Shown in pieces: positions 15,964 to 22,826 of a stretch of 32,624 nt of DNA. Below the pieces are notes generated by a model. The model was not told the origin of the DNA. It saw only the letters and a program-made list of their open reading frames with translations, and made no database searches. Each line of letters starts with the position of its first letter. The first letter of the stretch is position 1. The translations under genes were made by a program, and so were the position numbers. Source of the stretch: Nocardia tenerifensis NBRC 101015 (GTDB lineage: Bacteria; Actinomycetota; Actinomycetes; Mycobacteriales; Mycobacteriaceae); the NCBI RefSeq assembly GCF_000308715.1, contig NZ_BAGH01000595.1:1-32624 (forward strand), given 5' to 3'.

Positions 15964-16113
15964 TCAACCGGCGGCGTACGTCCTGGTCTGTCGACTGAGC
16001 GGTTGGCGCAGTGACTTGGCCGCGTTGGGCAGGACCGCCGCGTGGAGTCCGATGTCAGGTTCCGGCAGCCCGGCCTCGACGGCTTGGTCCTGGTGTAGGC
16101 AGATGAGCTGCGA
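15964..16113 (-). pseudogene. Protein-like open stretch directly after the epoxide hydrolase stop (possible gene remnant)
   Basis: Downstream of the epoxide hydrolase stop, in the same reading frame, 49 codons stay open to TGA at 15964-15966. The translation includes QDQAVEAGLPEPDIGLHAAV, then NAAKSLRQPLSRQTRTYAAG, and most third positions are G or C, as in real genes nearby. There is no start codon with a ribosome-binding site. It could be the end of a decayed gene, or a C-terminal extension lost through a stop mutation. I do not recognise the family. Confidence 0.35.
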
Positions 16114-17274
16114 TCACCGAATTGCGGCCAGTACCGCGGCGAGTCCTTCCCGGAGATCCCGGACGAAATACTCGGGCACCTCCAGCGACGGGAAATGACC
16201 ACCGGCCTCGGGCGCCCGCCAGCGGACGATCTGCCGGTATCGCTGCTGTGCCCAAGGGCGCGGGCACTTCTCGATGTCGCGGGGGTACACGGTGATCGCC
16301 GACGGGACGTCGACGCGGAGCTCCGGGTCGAGCGAGGCGTGGCTCTCGTAGTAGATGCGGGCCGCCGACGCGCCGGTCCGCGTCAGCCAATACAGGGTGA
16401 CGTCGTCGAGAATCCGGTCCCGGGAGATCGTTTCGAACGGGCTGTCCTCGGTGTCCGTCCACTCGGCGAACTTGTCGAGGATCCAGGCGAGCAGCCCGAC
16501 CGGGGAGTCGACGAGCGAGTAGCCGATCGTCTGCGGCCGGGTCGCCTGCTGCTTCGCGTACGCCGCGCGGTGGTGCCAGAAATCGCGGGTCTGCTCGGCC
16601 CACTCGCGCTCGATCGCGGTCAGTCCGTCTGTTGTCGAACCGGGCAGGGCTTGGGCGAGGGTCGTATGGATGCCGAGTACGTGCTCGGGGAACCGGCCGC
16701 CGAGAATCGTGGTGATCACACCGCCCCAGTCGCCGCCGTGGGCCGCGAACTTGGGGTAGCCGAGCCTGCCCATCAGTTCCACCCATGCGGCAGCGATCTT
16801 TTCGGTTCCCCATCCGGTGGTGGACGGCTTGTCGCTGTAACCGAAGCCCGGCAACGACGGGACCACGACGTGGAACGCCGGCGCGTCCGCGTCTGTCGGA
16901 TCCGCCAAATCGTCTATTACGTCGATGAATTCGGCGATGCTGCCCGGCCAGCCGTGCGTCAAGATCAGCGGGGTGGCGTTCGCGCGGGGGGATCGGCGGT
17001 GCAGGAAGTGGATGCTCAGGTCATCGATTGTGGTGCGGTACTGGCCGATTCGGTTCAGGCGCGTCTCGAACGAGCGCCAGTCGTACTCCGTGCGCCAGTA
17101 GTTCACGACATCGACGAGGTCGGCGAGCGGCACGCCTTGTTCCCATCGGCCCGGTCCGGGCGCGGCGCGATGGACCGTCTCGGCCTCCGGTAGCCGGGCC
17201 GCGGCTAGTCGGGCGCGCAGATCATCGAGGTCTGCGTCGGGGGTGTGGGCTTCGAATGCTTGCACGTCTGGCAT
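16114..17274 (-). CDS. Epoxide hydrolase (EHN domain plus alpha/beta-hydrolase)
   Basis: Predicted soluble or peripheral epoxide hydrolase, 386 aa, of the microsomal/juvenile-hormone epoxide hydrolase type. Residues about 4-110 form the epoxide-hydrolase N-terminal domain (DLDDLRARLAAARLPE...WRTEYDWRSFETRLN). The alpha/beta-hydrolase core follows with the oxyanion motif HGWPGS at 107-112, nucleophile Asp182 in HGGDWGG, and general base His360 in EAGGHFPSLE. The cap region (about 200-330) supplies the usual tyrosines. It starts at ATG 17274 with GGAGG four bases upstream. It is divergent from a CGNR regulator across a 94-bp gap with two operator-like palindromes, so it is probably induced or repressed by that protein. 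Confidence 0.93.
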   Translation of the reverse strand: MPDVQAFEAHTPDADLDDLRARLAAARLPEAETVHRAAPGPGRWEQGVPLADLVDVVNYWRTEYDWRSFETRLNRIGQYRTTIDDLSIHFLHRRSPRANATPLILTHGWPGSIAEFIDVIDDLADPTDADAPAFHVVVPSLPGFGYSDKPSTTGWGTEKIAAAWVELMGRLGYPKFAAHGGDWGGVITTILGGRFPEHVLGIHTTLAQALPGSTTDGLTAIEREWAEQTRDFWHHRAAYAKQQATRPQTIGYSLVDSPVGLLAWILDKFAEWTDTEDSPFETISRDRILDDVTLYWLTRTGASAARIYYESHASLDPELRVDVPSAITVYPRDIEKCPRPWAQQRYRQIVRWRAPEAGGHFPSLEVPEYFVRDLREGLAAVLAAIR

Positions 17275-17307
17275 GAGACCTCCTGGCTTTCGTGGAGCCA
17301 ATTTGTG

Positions 17308-17324
17308 AACCGGCTAAGACGGTT
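17308..17324. promoter_or_regulatory. Operator-like palindrome, copy 1
   Basis: AACCGGCTAAGACGGTT, with outer G and C extending the arms to GAACCG/CGGTTC around seven central bases. It matches copy 2 (17350-17366) at 12 of 17 positions and is exactly 42 bp from it, start to start. It lies just upstream of the epoxide hydrolase. Confidence 0.65.
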
Positions 17325-17349
17325 CTAACACGTCGTCTCGCCCGTGTGC

Positions 17350-17366
17350 AACCAGCTATGGTGGTT
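17350..17366. promoter_or_regulatory. Operator-like palindrome, copy 2
   Basis: AACCAGCTATGGTGGTT, with AACCA/TGGTT arms around a seven-base centre sharing GCTA and G with copy 1. It ends two bases before the ATG of the CGNR gene, so a bound protein would block that gene's expression directly, suggesting autoregulation. The 42-bp spacing equals four DNA turns, placing both sites on the same face. Confidence 0.65.
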
Positions 17367-17368
17367 CC

Positions 17369-17944
17369 ATGCCTGCTGGGTTCCCTGACTTCCGCCTCGG
17401 TCCGGTGCTGGCCACCAGCTTCACAGGCACGCTGTCCGAGCGGCAGGGTGACGCCGTCGAGCGCATCCCCACACCGCAGCGACTCGTCGACTGGCTGACG
17501 GTGAGCGGCTTGGCCGTGACTTCGTGCACCCCGGCTCAGCTCGAACTCGCCCGAGAACTGAGGGAAGCGATCCACGCCGCCGCGACAGCCGCCGCGCGCC
17601 GAGACCCGCTCCCCGCCTCCGCTATCCCAATCATCAACGCCCACAGCATGAACGGCCGAGCCGCGGCCATCCTCGCCCCCGACGGCACCCGTCAATGGCG
17701 ACTCAGCTCGCCATCCTCCGTCGAAGACGCCCTAGGCGTGATAGCCGCCGACGCCATCAGCATCATCGCCGGCGAACGAGACGGAAAACTCGCCCTCTGC
17801 GCGTCCCCCACCTGCCAAGCCGCCTTCTTCGACACCAGCCAAAGCCGCACCCGCAAATGGTGCGACATGAACACCTGCGGCAATCGTCAGAAGAAGGCCC
17901 GCTTCAACGCCAACCACCCCAAAACCCGCAGATCAGCCGAGTAA
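17369..17944 (+). CDS. CGNR zinc-finger transcriptional regulator (ABATE domain)
   Basis: Predicted DNA-binding regulator, 191 aa. Residues about 12-130 match the stress-induced 'ABATE' ligand or sensor domain seen N-terminal to CGNR fingers (LVDWLTVSGLAVTSC, ELARELREAIHAAATAAARR). The C-terminal CGNR zinc finger is complete: Cys144, Cys149, Cys165 and Cys170, reading CASPTCQAAFFDTSQSRTR then KWCDMNTCGNRQKK, with a basic tail for DNA contact. The ATG at 17369 directly follows one copy of a palindrome also found before the divergent epoxide hydrolase, so it most likely controls itself and that enzyme. The Shine-Dalgarno (GGTGG) is weak and lies within the palindrome. Confidence 0.9.
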   Translation: MPAGFPDFRLGPVLATSFTGTLSERQGDAVERIPTPQRLVDWLTVSGLAVTSCTPAQLELARELREAIHAAATAAARRDPLPASAIPIINAHSMNGRAAAILAPDGTRQWRLSSPSSVEDALGVIAADAISIIAGERDGKLALCASPTCQAAFFDTSQSRTRKWCDMNTCGNRQKKARFNANHPKTRRSAE

Positions 17945-18790
17945 TCCTCGCCTCCGGCTGACCCCGATAGCTGGGGCGTTGGTGCACCTCGATTACGCCA
18001 ATTTGCGTTCGCTGGAGCATGCCGACGTTGACGCTATGCGCAGATATGCGTGCACGATCGTGCCGCGAAGTCGGCGCTGATCGGCTCGGCCTCGACCGGG
18101 CCCGGCTAACGCGACCCGACCGGGCACGGCCCAGACCGGTTGCGGCTCAGTCCAGCTGCGATGCCGTGCGGCCTCGTGCGGCGGCTCGGCCCGGTCCGGC
18201 CGCCTCGGCCCGGCTCAGCTGCGATGCGGCTCGGGCCAGTTGGACTGGCATGCACGGGTCGATGTGATGTGGCGCAGTGCGATGCGGCCCGCCCGCCCGT
18301 CCGGCCGGTCCGAGCTCGGTATGGTCCGCTCGGCCGGAACGCTCGGCCTGCCAGGCTTGGCGCAGATGCGATACGGCTCGGGCCAAGTCTGGCGCCGCTC
18401 CGTCGACAACAGGATGCGGCTCGACCCGGCTGACGTGGTCCGGCCGTCTAGCCTGGCTCGGATCGGATGCGGAGGTGGCAAAGCCGTCAGGCTCTGCCTG
18501 GTCCGGCTCGGTCAAAGTGCGATGTGGTGCGGCTCGGTCCCGTGTGGCGCGGCTCTGTGCAGGTCGGCACGGCGCGGCCTCCGCCTGGTCCGGCGTGCGC
18601 TGACCGGTTCGGTGCACTCTGCTCGGAGTAGGTGCGATGCGGTGCGGCTGGCTTAGTTGGCGCGCTGCGTGTGCGCGGACTGGGCAGTCTGTTAGCTCGA
18701 CGCGCGGGCAGAGTTGCGCGGCTGGGAGCGCTTCGCGGATGCGGTATCGGTTTGCGGGTGGCGGCGGGCCGTCGACGGTGACGCGCCACT
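17945..18790. other. 846-bp gap without a credible gene, rich in degenerate GC repeats
   Basis: No frame here has protein-like composition. The open frames on both strands are Arg/Pro/Ala/Ser-rich and lack ribosome-binding sites. The first about 200 bases hold a 12-bp palindrome, GCACGATCGTGC (18052-18063). From about 18150 to 18650 the sequence is filled with imperfect copies of one short GC-rich unit, listed separately. The last about 130 bases lead into the 3' end of the antitoxin-like gene, with no clear terminator. Confidence 0.7.
18155..18651 (+). repeat. Degenerate interspersed repeat, unit about GTGCGATGCGGCTCGGGCC
   Basis: Seven imperfect copies of the unit start near 18155, 18219, 18277, 18365, 18412, 18517 and 18632. 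The core is TGCGATGCGG followed by CTCGG or a variant; copies at 18517 and 18632 carry an extra GTGCGG step. Spacing is irregular (about 47-115 bases), and the filler is made of CCGGTCCGG/GGCTCGGCC-like pieces. Irregular spacing and variable units exclude a CRISPR array. Confidence 0.6.
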
Positions 18791-19123
18791 TCAACTGGCG
18801 CGGGGGTGGATGGGGCGGACGCCGGCGAGGGCGCGGAGGGCGTCGGCGCGGGAGATGGGTTGGTCGTCGGCGAGGGCGGCCAGTTCGACGGCGAGCCAGT
18901 CGCGGATGAGTTCGCTCATGGTGATGCCGCGGGCCTGGGCTTCGGCCTTGATCGATTGGTCCATGTCGAGGGGGAGGCGCAGGGAGCGGACCACCATGAT
19001 GTCCTCGCCGGGCGCGAGGGGCGGCGGCACGTCGGCCTCGTGTACCGGCGCTTCGTCGAAGACGAGGCTGTCCATCAATTCGTCCATCCCCTGGGGGGTG
19101 GCGGGAAAGTCGTTGTCGCCCAT
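18791..19123 (-). CDS. Ribbon-helix-helix antitoxin-like protein (BrnA-like)
   Basis: A 110 aa protein of the kind that neutralises a small toxin and represses its own operon. A flexible acidic N-terminus (about 1-45) precedes a ribbon-helix-helix unit: the strand RSLRLPLDMDQSIKAEAQAR, then helix ITMSELIRDWLAVELAAL (about 45-85), followed by a basic, Pro-ending tail. The start ATG (19123-19121) shares one base with the stop of the upstream toxin-like gene (TGATG), and AGGAG lies eight bases upstream. Here the toxin precedes the antitoxin, the order typical of brnTA and some other type II modules. DNA binding by the RHH part would fit the palindrome at 19410-19425. Confidence 0.7.
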   Translation of the reverse strand: MGDNDFPATPQGMDELMDSLVFDEAPVHEADVPPPLAPGEDIMVVRSLRLPLDMDQSIKAEAQARGITMSELIRDWLAVELAALADDQPISRADALRALAGVRPIHPRAS

Positions 19124-19410
19124 CACTGGTTCTCCTGTTCCCACTTTTCGAACTCGGCCACCTGCTCCGGGCTCATCGCCCGCGCGGCGACGATCTGCCA
19201 CTGCCAAGCCTCGGCCTGGCGCAGCCCCACGATCAGCGGCCGGCCGGCGGCCGTGCGGCCCCAGATGGTCAACATCTCGATGCCCGCGGCGCCGCGTCCA
19301 CGCCGTGGCCATCGTCGCTGCTTGGTCAGCACCTGCATCACCTCGTTCGGAGAGATCCCGATGAGCATGTCCAACGCCCAATCAGGCCACTCGAAACCCA
19401 CACCAGGCAT
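19123..19410 (-). CDS. Putative type II toxin (BrnT-like), first gene of the module
   Basis: A 95 aa protein of uncertain family. Its C-terminal half, MLTIWGRTAAGRPLIVGLRQ followed by WQIVAARAMSPEQVAEFEKW, resembles the late strands and 'I-x-A-R-x-A/M-x2-E...Y/W' helix of BrnT-type RelE-fold ribonucleases. The N-terminal part (WPDWALDMLIGISPNEVMQVL) fits their 'K-H-G-I-S-x-x-E-V' helix loosely and lacks the usual Lys-His. Gene order, 1-bp overlap with an RHH antitoxin-like gene, and an operator at the start codon support a toxin role more than the sequence alone does. The ATG at 19410 has no Shine-Dalgarno and overlaps the palindrome, so translation is probably leaderless. Confidence 0.55.
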   Translation of the reverse strand: MPGVGFEWPDWALDMLIGISPNEVMQVLTKQRRWPRRGRGAAGIEMLTIWGRTAAGRPLIVGLRQAEAWQWQIVAARAMSPEQVAEFEKWEQENQ

Positions 19411-19425
19411 AATACGCGCGTATTA
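19410..19425. promoter_or_regulatory. Perfect 16-bp palindrome over the toxin start
   Basis: TAATACGCGCGTATTA is a perfect palindrome whose edge forms the first base of the toxin-like gene's ATG on the minus strand. It is the obvious binding site for the ribbon-helix-helix antitoxin or its complex with the toxin; occupancy would cover both promoter and start codon. Confidence 0.7.
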
Positions 19426-19531
19426 CGCCCGCTGGCTATAGGCACTACCGCGCGTCGAACAGGTGACCCGATGATCGCCGAGAGCGGACGAGCCGCGAGC
19501 CCGGCAGCGCGGCGCTGGTAGAAGTGGATGC

Positions 19532-20413
19532 GTGATCTACGCAGACGTTCCGTTGACCGAGGACATTCGCGCCGCCGTCGCCGCCGAATGGGGCTACAAG
19601 GGCGACGGCGAGCGATTGTTCGGTGGGGAGGAGTCGGCCGCGTACCGCCTCGGCGACGTGGTCGTGCGGATCGGAGCGTTGAACCGGGATCCGGCGACGG
19701 TGGAGTGGTGCAACGGCATCGCCGTCGCGGCCGCCCGCACCGTGCCCGAAGCTGTTGCGCCCCTTCACCGAGCGAACGGAGAGACAGTCGCGATGGTGGC
19801 GGGCAGGCCGATCACGGTGTGGCCGTTGGTCGAAGGTCAGTGGGCGAGTATCGAAGACCCGATCCAGATGGCCGAGGCCGCCCGGCTGCTCGCGCGCCTG
19901 CACCGCGCCCTCGCCGACCACCGGCCGCCGCCGCGTCCCGAGCCGTCGTTCTTGGCGATCGGCCTGGACGGCGCGCCGTCGGCCGAGCTGCCCGACCCCG
20001 AACTGGATCGCTGGCTCGCCGAGTTCACCGGATCCGCGCGCGTGCATCCACTGCACGGCGACTATTACGAGGGAAACCTTTTGGCCCGCGGCGGCCACGT
20101 GATCGCCGCGCTCGACTGGGACGAGGCCTTGGTCGCGCCGCCCGAGGTCGAATTGGCCTCCGCCGCTTTGGAATTCGCCGACGTCTCCGGCGCCGATCTG
20201 ACCGGCGCGCGTTGGTTCGTCGACGAGTATCACGCCGAGGGCGGCACGGCGGACCGGCTGGACGATATCGCGCTGGTCCAGCTGATGCGGCACCGATTGC
20301 GCAGGGAGGCAGTGTATTTCGGTATCGCGGTAGCCCGCGGCGTCCAGCACGACGAGGACGATCTCGCGTATCACCGGCAACGAATGGATACGTTCCGCCT
20401 GTTGCGTCCGTGA
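19532..20413 (+). CDS. Aminoglycoside-phosphotransferase-family kinase-like protein
   Basis: Predicted small-molecule kinase of the APH/choline-kinase fold, 293 aa, starting with GTG. The catalytic loop is HGDYYEGNLL (His175, Asp177, Asn182) and the Mg2+ motif DWDEA (Asp195/Asp197) follows; the N-lobe has VVVRIGAL, where the Arg replaces the usual ATP-contacting Lys of many kinases. APH-family proteins in actinobacteria phosphorylate many substrates, including sugars, homoserine, macrolides and aminoglycosides, so antibiotic resistance should not be assumed. It is a single gene, preceded by the divergent toxin-antitoxin-like module and followed by an unrelated secreted-protein gene. Confidence 0.85.
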   Translation: MIYADVPLTEDIRAAVAAEWGYKGDGERLFGGEESAAYRLGDVVVRIGALNRDPATVEWCNGIAVAAARTVPEAVAPLHRANGETVAMVAGRPITVWPLVEGQWASIEDPIQMAEAARLLARLHRALADHRPPPRPEPSFLAIGLDGAPSAELPDPELDRWLAEFTGSARVHPLHGDYYEGNLLARGGHVIAALDWDEALVAPPEVELASAALEFADVSGADLTGARWFVDEYHAEGGTADRLDDIALVQLMRHRLRREAVYFGIAVARGVQHDEDDLAYHRQRMDTFRLLRP

Positions 20414-20510
20414 ATTGTGCGAGTCGCCAAAAACTCCAACATTCAACGGATACCATCGGGCGGTGAAACCGACCGCTAATTATGTAGGAGAGCAAAAAAC
20501 CGCCGAACTC

Positions 20511-20529
20511 TCCCCACTTGTATTGGGGA
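20511..20529. promoter_or_regulatory. Inverted repeat upstream of the secreted DUF4360-like gene
   Basis: TCCCCA and TGGGGA, perfect 6-base arms around CTTGTAT, lie 66 bases before the ATG of the secreted protein gene, in an A/T-richer 180-base gap. It could be an operator or a 5' leader hairpin; no matching regulator is nearby. Confidence 0.4.
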
Positions 20530-20594
20530 CTTCATATGCGTTTCTACGTCTTACAGTGAGATCCATCCGAGCCCGGACCATTGTGAGGCATCCC

Positions 20595-21251
20595 ATGTAC
20601 AAGAATTCCATCATCTTCGGCGCTGCGATATTCGCGCTTGCTATTCCGTTGGCGAGTTCGCCGGCTTCCGGGGCGCCGGGCCGGGACATGCCGACCCCGC
20701 CCGACAAGATTGTCATCGACGTGGTGACCGTCAATGGCACCGGTTGTCCGGCGGGCACCGCGGCCGTCGCGGTCTCCCCGGACAACACCGCGTTCACCGT
20801 CACCTACAGCGCCTACACCGCGCAGGTGGGCGTGGGCGCGAACCCCACCGACTTCCGCAAGAACTGCCAGATCAACCTGGATGTCCATGTCCCACAGGGC
20901 TTCACCTACGGCATCGCGCAGGCGGACTACCGCGGCTTCGCGCATCTCGAGAAGGGGGCGACGGCACTGGAACGGGCCCGGTACTACTTCCAGGGCAACT
21001 CGCCGACCGAATTCATCGACCACAACTTCAAGGGCAGCGTCAGCGACGACTGGCAGGTGACCGACTCGACCGAGGTCGGCGCGATCGTCTACAAGCCCTG
21101 TGGCGAATTCCGGAACTTCAACATCAATACCCAATTGCGGGTGGACGCCGGGACCTCGGATCCGAAAAAGACCACCAGCTTCATCACCATGGATTCCGTG
21201 GACGGTGCGATCAAAACCACCTATCACTTCGCGTGGAAGACTTGCCCCTGA
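20595..21251 (+). CDS. Secreted DUF4360-like protein
   Basis: Exported protein of unknown function, 218 aa. The signal peptide is MYKNSIIFGAAIFALAIPLA with a cleavage region at SSPASGAPG. The mature part has the DUF4360 pattern: VNGTGCPAGTAAVAVSPDN, FTVTYSAYTAQVG, RKNCQINLDVHVPQGFTY and a C-terminal FAWKTCP. Four cysteines (in GTGCP, KNCQ, KPCGEF, KTCP) would form two disulfides. It is likely a compact extracellular beta-sandwich; DUF4360 proteins occur in fungi and actinobacteria without an established role. The ATG at 20595 has GAGG about six bases upstream; the in-frame start at 20415 would run through an A/T-rich leader and is rejected. A strong hairpin follows the gene. Confidence 0.85.
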   Translation: MYKNSIIFGAAIFALAIPLASSPASGAPGRDMPTPPDKIVIDVVTVNGTGCPAGTAAVAVSPDNTAFTVTYSAYTAQVGVGANPTDFRKNCQINLDVHVPQGFTYGIAQADYRGFAHLEKGATALERARYYFQGNSPTEFIDHNFKGSVSDDWQVTDSTEVGAIVYKPCGEFRNFNINTQLRVDAGTSDPKKTTSFITMDSVDGAIKTTYHFAWKTCP

Positions 21252-21298
21252 GTCGGTTGCCTAGCGCGTAATAGTCGCGCGACTCCTCCCGGTGGAAT

Positions 21299-21338
21299 AC
21301 GACCTCTATCCGCGATCCTGCTTGCGGATAGAGGTCGT
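21299..21338. terminator. Strong bidirectional hairpin terminator
   Basis: A perfect 15-bp stem (21299-21313 with 21324-21338) closes a 10-base loop GATCCTGCTT, 47 bases after the DUF4360-like stop and before the 3' end of the convergent hexosaminidase gene. There is no T-run. The stem is unusually A/T-containing for this genome and stands out sharply. Confidence 0.75.
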
Positions 21339-21415
21339 CCCATGTATTCGAGGATCTGCCGTCGCCGATACCGACGTTGGTGTTTTGTCCCTATCCGGGG
21401 CCGAACGATCGGCGT

Positions 21416-22825
21416 TCAAGCCCGGGTAAGCGGCCGATGCGAGCTTGGCGGGACATCGGGCCGCGTCTGCCACGGGTGCGGTCCCTCCAGCGGCCGATAC
21501 TCGACGCCGAGCGCGTCGAGGCGGGGGAGATGGTGATCGCGCAGCCGCGGCAGAAACTCGGCGTAGTCGCGCTCGGCTGGGCTCCAAGCGATTTCGGCGA
21601 CGGCACACAGTCGAGGAAACGCGGCGTAGTCGACCCGGCGCACCGAATCCATGTGCTCACTCCACAGTTGAGCTTGGACACCGACGACTCGCGGATCATC
21701 CAGGCCGGGCTGGTAGCCGTAGACGTGTTCCAGGGTGTGCAGATAGCCGACCGGGATCGGCTCGTCGGGGTGATCGGACTGACGATGATCCAGGTATAGG
21801 CGGTCCTCCGGGCACAGCACGACCTCGTGACCGGCCTCGGCCGCCCGCACGGCCGCCGCTTCGTCGCGCCACGCACCGATCACCATGGGCGGCAGGGCGC
21901 CGGCGTCGAGCACCTCGTCCCAGCCGAAGGCCCGACGGCCCTGCGACGCCAGGTAGTTCGCGAGATCGACGACCAGCCGCCCATGGGCCGGCGTCGCGCC
22001 GGGCACCTCGTCCCCGCCGAGACCGATGACCTGCGAGGGAAATATCGACAGCACATGGTCGAAGACCCGGCGGAAGAAGCCGAGCGTGTACTCGGACGGC
22101 TCGAGCAACGAGGTGCTGACACCCCAGGAAGTCCATACTTCCCAAGGGTTTTCGTGCTCCGGCCCGAGTTCGGGGTAGGCGGTGATCACGGCCCGCGCGT
22201 GGCCGGGCACATCGATCTCCGGCAGCACGGTGATCGACCGCTCGGCGGCGTACGCGACGATCTCCCGCAGGTCGTCGGTGGTGTAGAAGCCGCCGTGCGG
22301 ACGGCCGTCGCGTTCGGGCCCGTCGTGCCTGCCGACCATCGAACCCGTTCGCCACGAGGCGATCTCGGTCAACTTCGGGAACTCAGGGACCTCGACGCGC
22401 CAGCCCTGATCGTCGGTGAGGTGCAGATGCAGCACGTTGAGTTTGTGCGCCGAGAGGAGATCGACGAACCGCAGCACCTCCGCCTTGGTCCGAAAGTTCC
22501 TGGCGACGTCGAGCAGGCAACCGCGCCAACGGAATCGCGGATAGTCCTCGATCACGCCGCACGGTATCGTGCGCGGCCGCTCGTCGATCACCGCCGCGCG
22601 GAACGCGTCCGGCCCGGCGAGCTGGCGCAGCGTCTGCCGCGCGTGCGTCCGCCCGGCCTGGTCGGCCGCGGTGAGCGTGATGCCGTCGGGCGTGATCTCC
22701 AGCCGGTAGCCCTCGGCGGGCAGGTCCGGGTCGGTGCGCACCTCCACTTCGGCGGGCCAGGCACACACCCCCGGCTGCGGCGTGGCCGAGACGGGGCGGG
22801 GGAGCAGCGTGTCGAAGCCGGTCAT
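21416..22825 (-). CDS. Cytoplasmic GH20 beta-N-acetylhexosaminidase
   Basis: Predicted beta-N-acetylglucosaminidase, 469 aa, releasing GlcNAc from chitooligosaccharides by substrate-assisted catalysis (family knowledge). An N-terminal GH20b-like domain (to about residue 90) precedes the TIM barrel: YPRFRWRGCLLDVARNF, LNVLHLHLTDDQGWRVE, VLPEIDVPGHA, the catalytic pair Asp272-Glu273 in GLGGDEVPG, and a late WSEHMD tryptophan/glutamate. No signal peptide is present, so it acts inside the cell on imported sugars. It is the last gene of the importer operon, directly after the second permease. The order matches dasABC-dasD of Streptomyces coelicolor, supporting chitobiose/GlcNAc-oligomer catabolism. 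Confidence 0.92.
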   Translation of the reverse strand: MTGFDTLLPRPVSATPQPGVCAWPAEVEVRTDPDLPAEGYRLEITPDGITLTAADQAGRTHARQTLRQLAGPDAFRAAVIDERPRTIPCGVIEDYPRFRWRGCLLDVARNFRTKAEVLRFVDLLSAHKLNVLHLHLTDDQGWRVEVPEFPKLTEIASWRTGSMVGRHDGPERDGRPHGGFYTTDDLREIVAYAAERSITVLPEIDVPGHARAVITAYPELGPEHENPWEVWTSWGVSTSLLEPSEYTLGFFRRVFDHVLSIFPSQVIGLGGDEVPGATPAHGRLVVDLANYLASQGRRAFGWDEVLDAGALPPMVIGAWRDEAAAVRAAEAGHEVVLCPEDRLYLDHRQSDHPDEPIPVGYLHTLEHVYGYQPGLDDPRVVGVQAQLWSEHMDSVRRVDYAAFPRLCAVAEIAWSPAERDYAEFLPRLRDHHLPRLDALGVEYRPLEGPHPWQTRPDVPPSSHRPLTRA

Positions 22826-22826
22826 A

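Noticed and set aside
18155..18651. CRISPR array
   Set aside because: Units are imperfect, spacing varies from about 47 to 115 bases and no cas gene is present.
18147..18794. 215-codon minus-strand frame in the repeat-rich gap
   Set aside because: Low complexity, rich in Arg/Pro/Ala/His, no ribosome-binding site, and generated by the repeats.
19532..20413. Aminoglycoside resistance gene
   Set aside because: Only the general APH kinase fold is visible; no drug-specific features, so resistance is not claimed.
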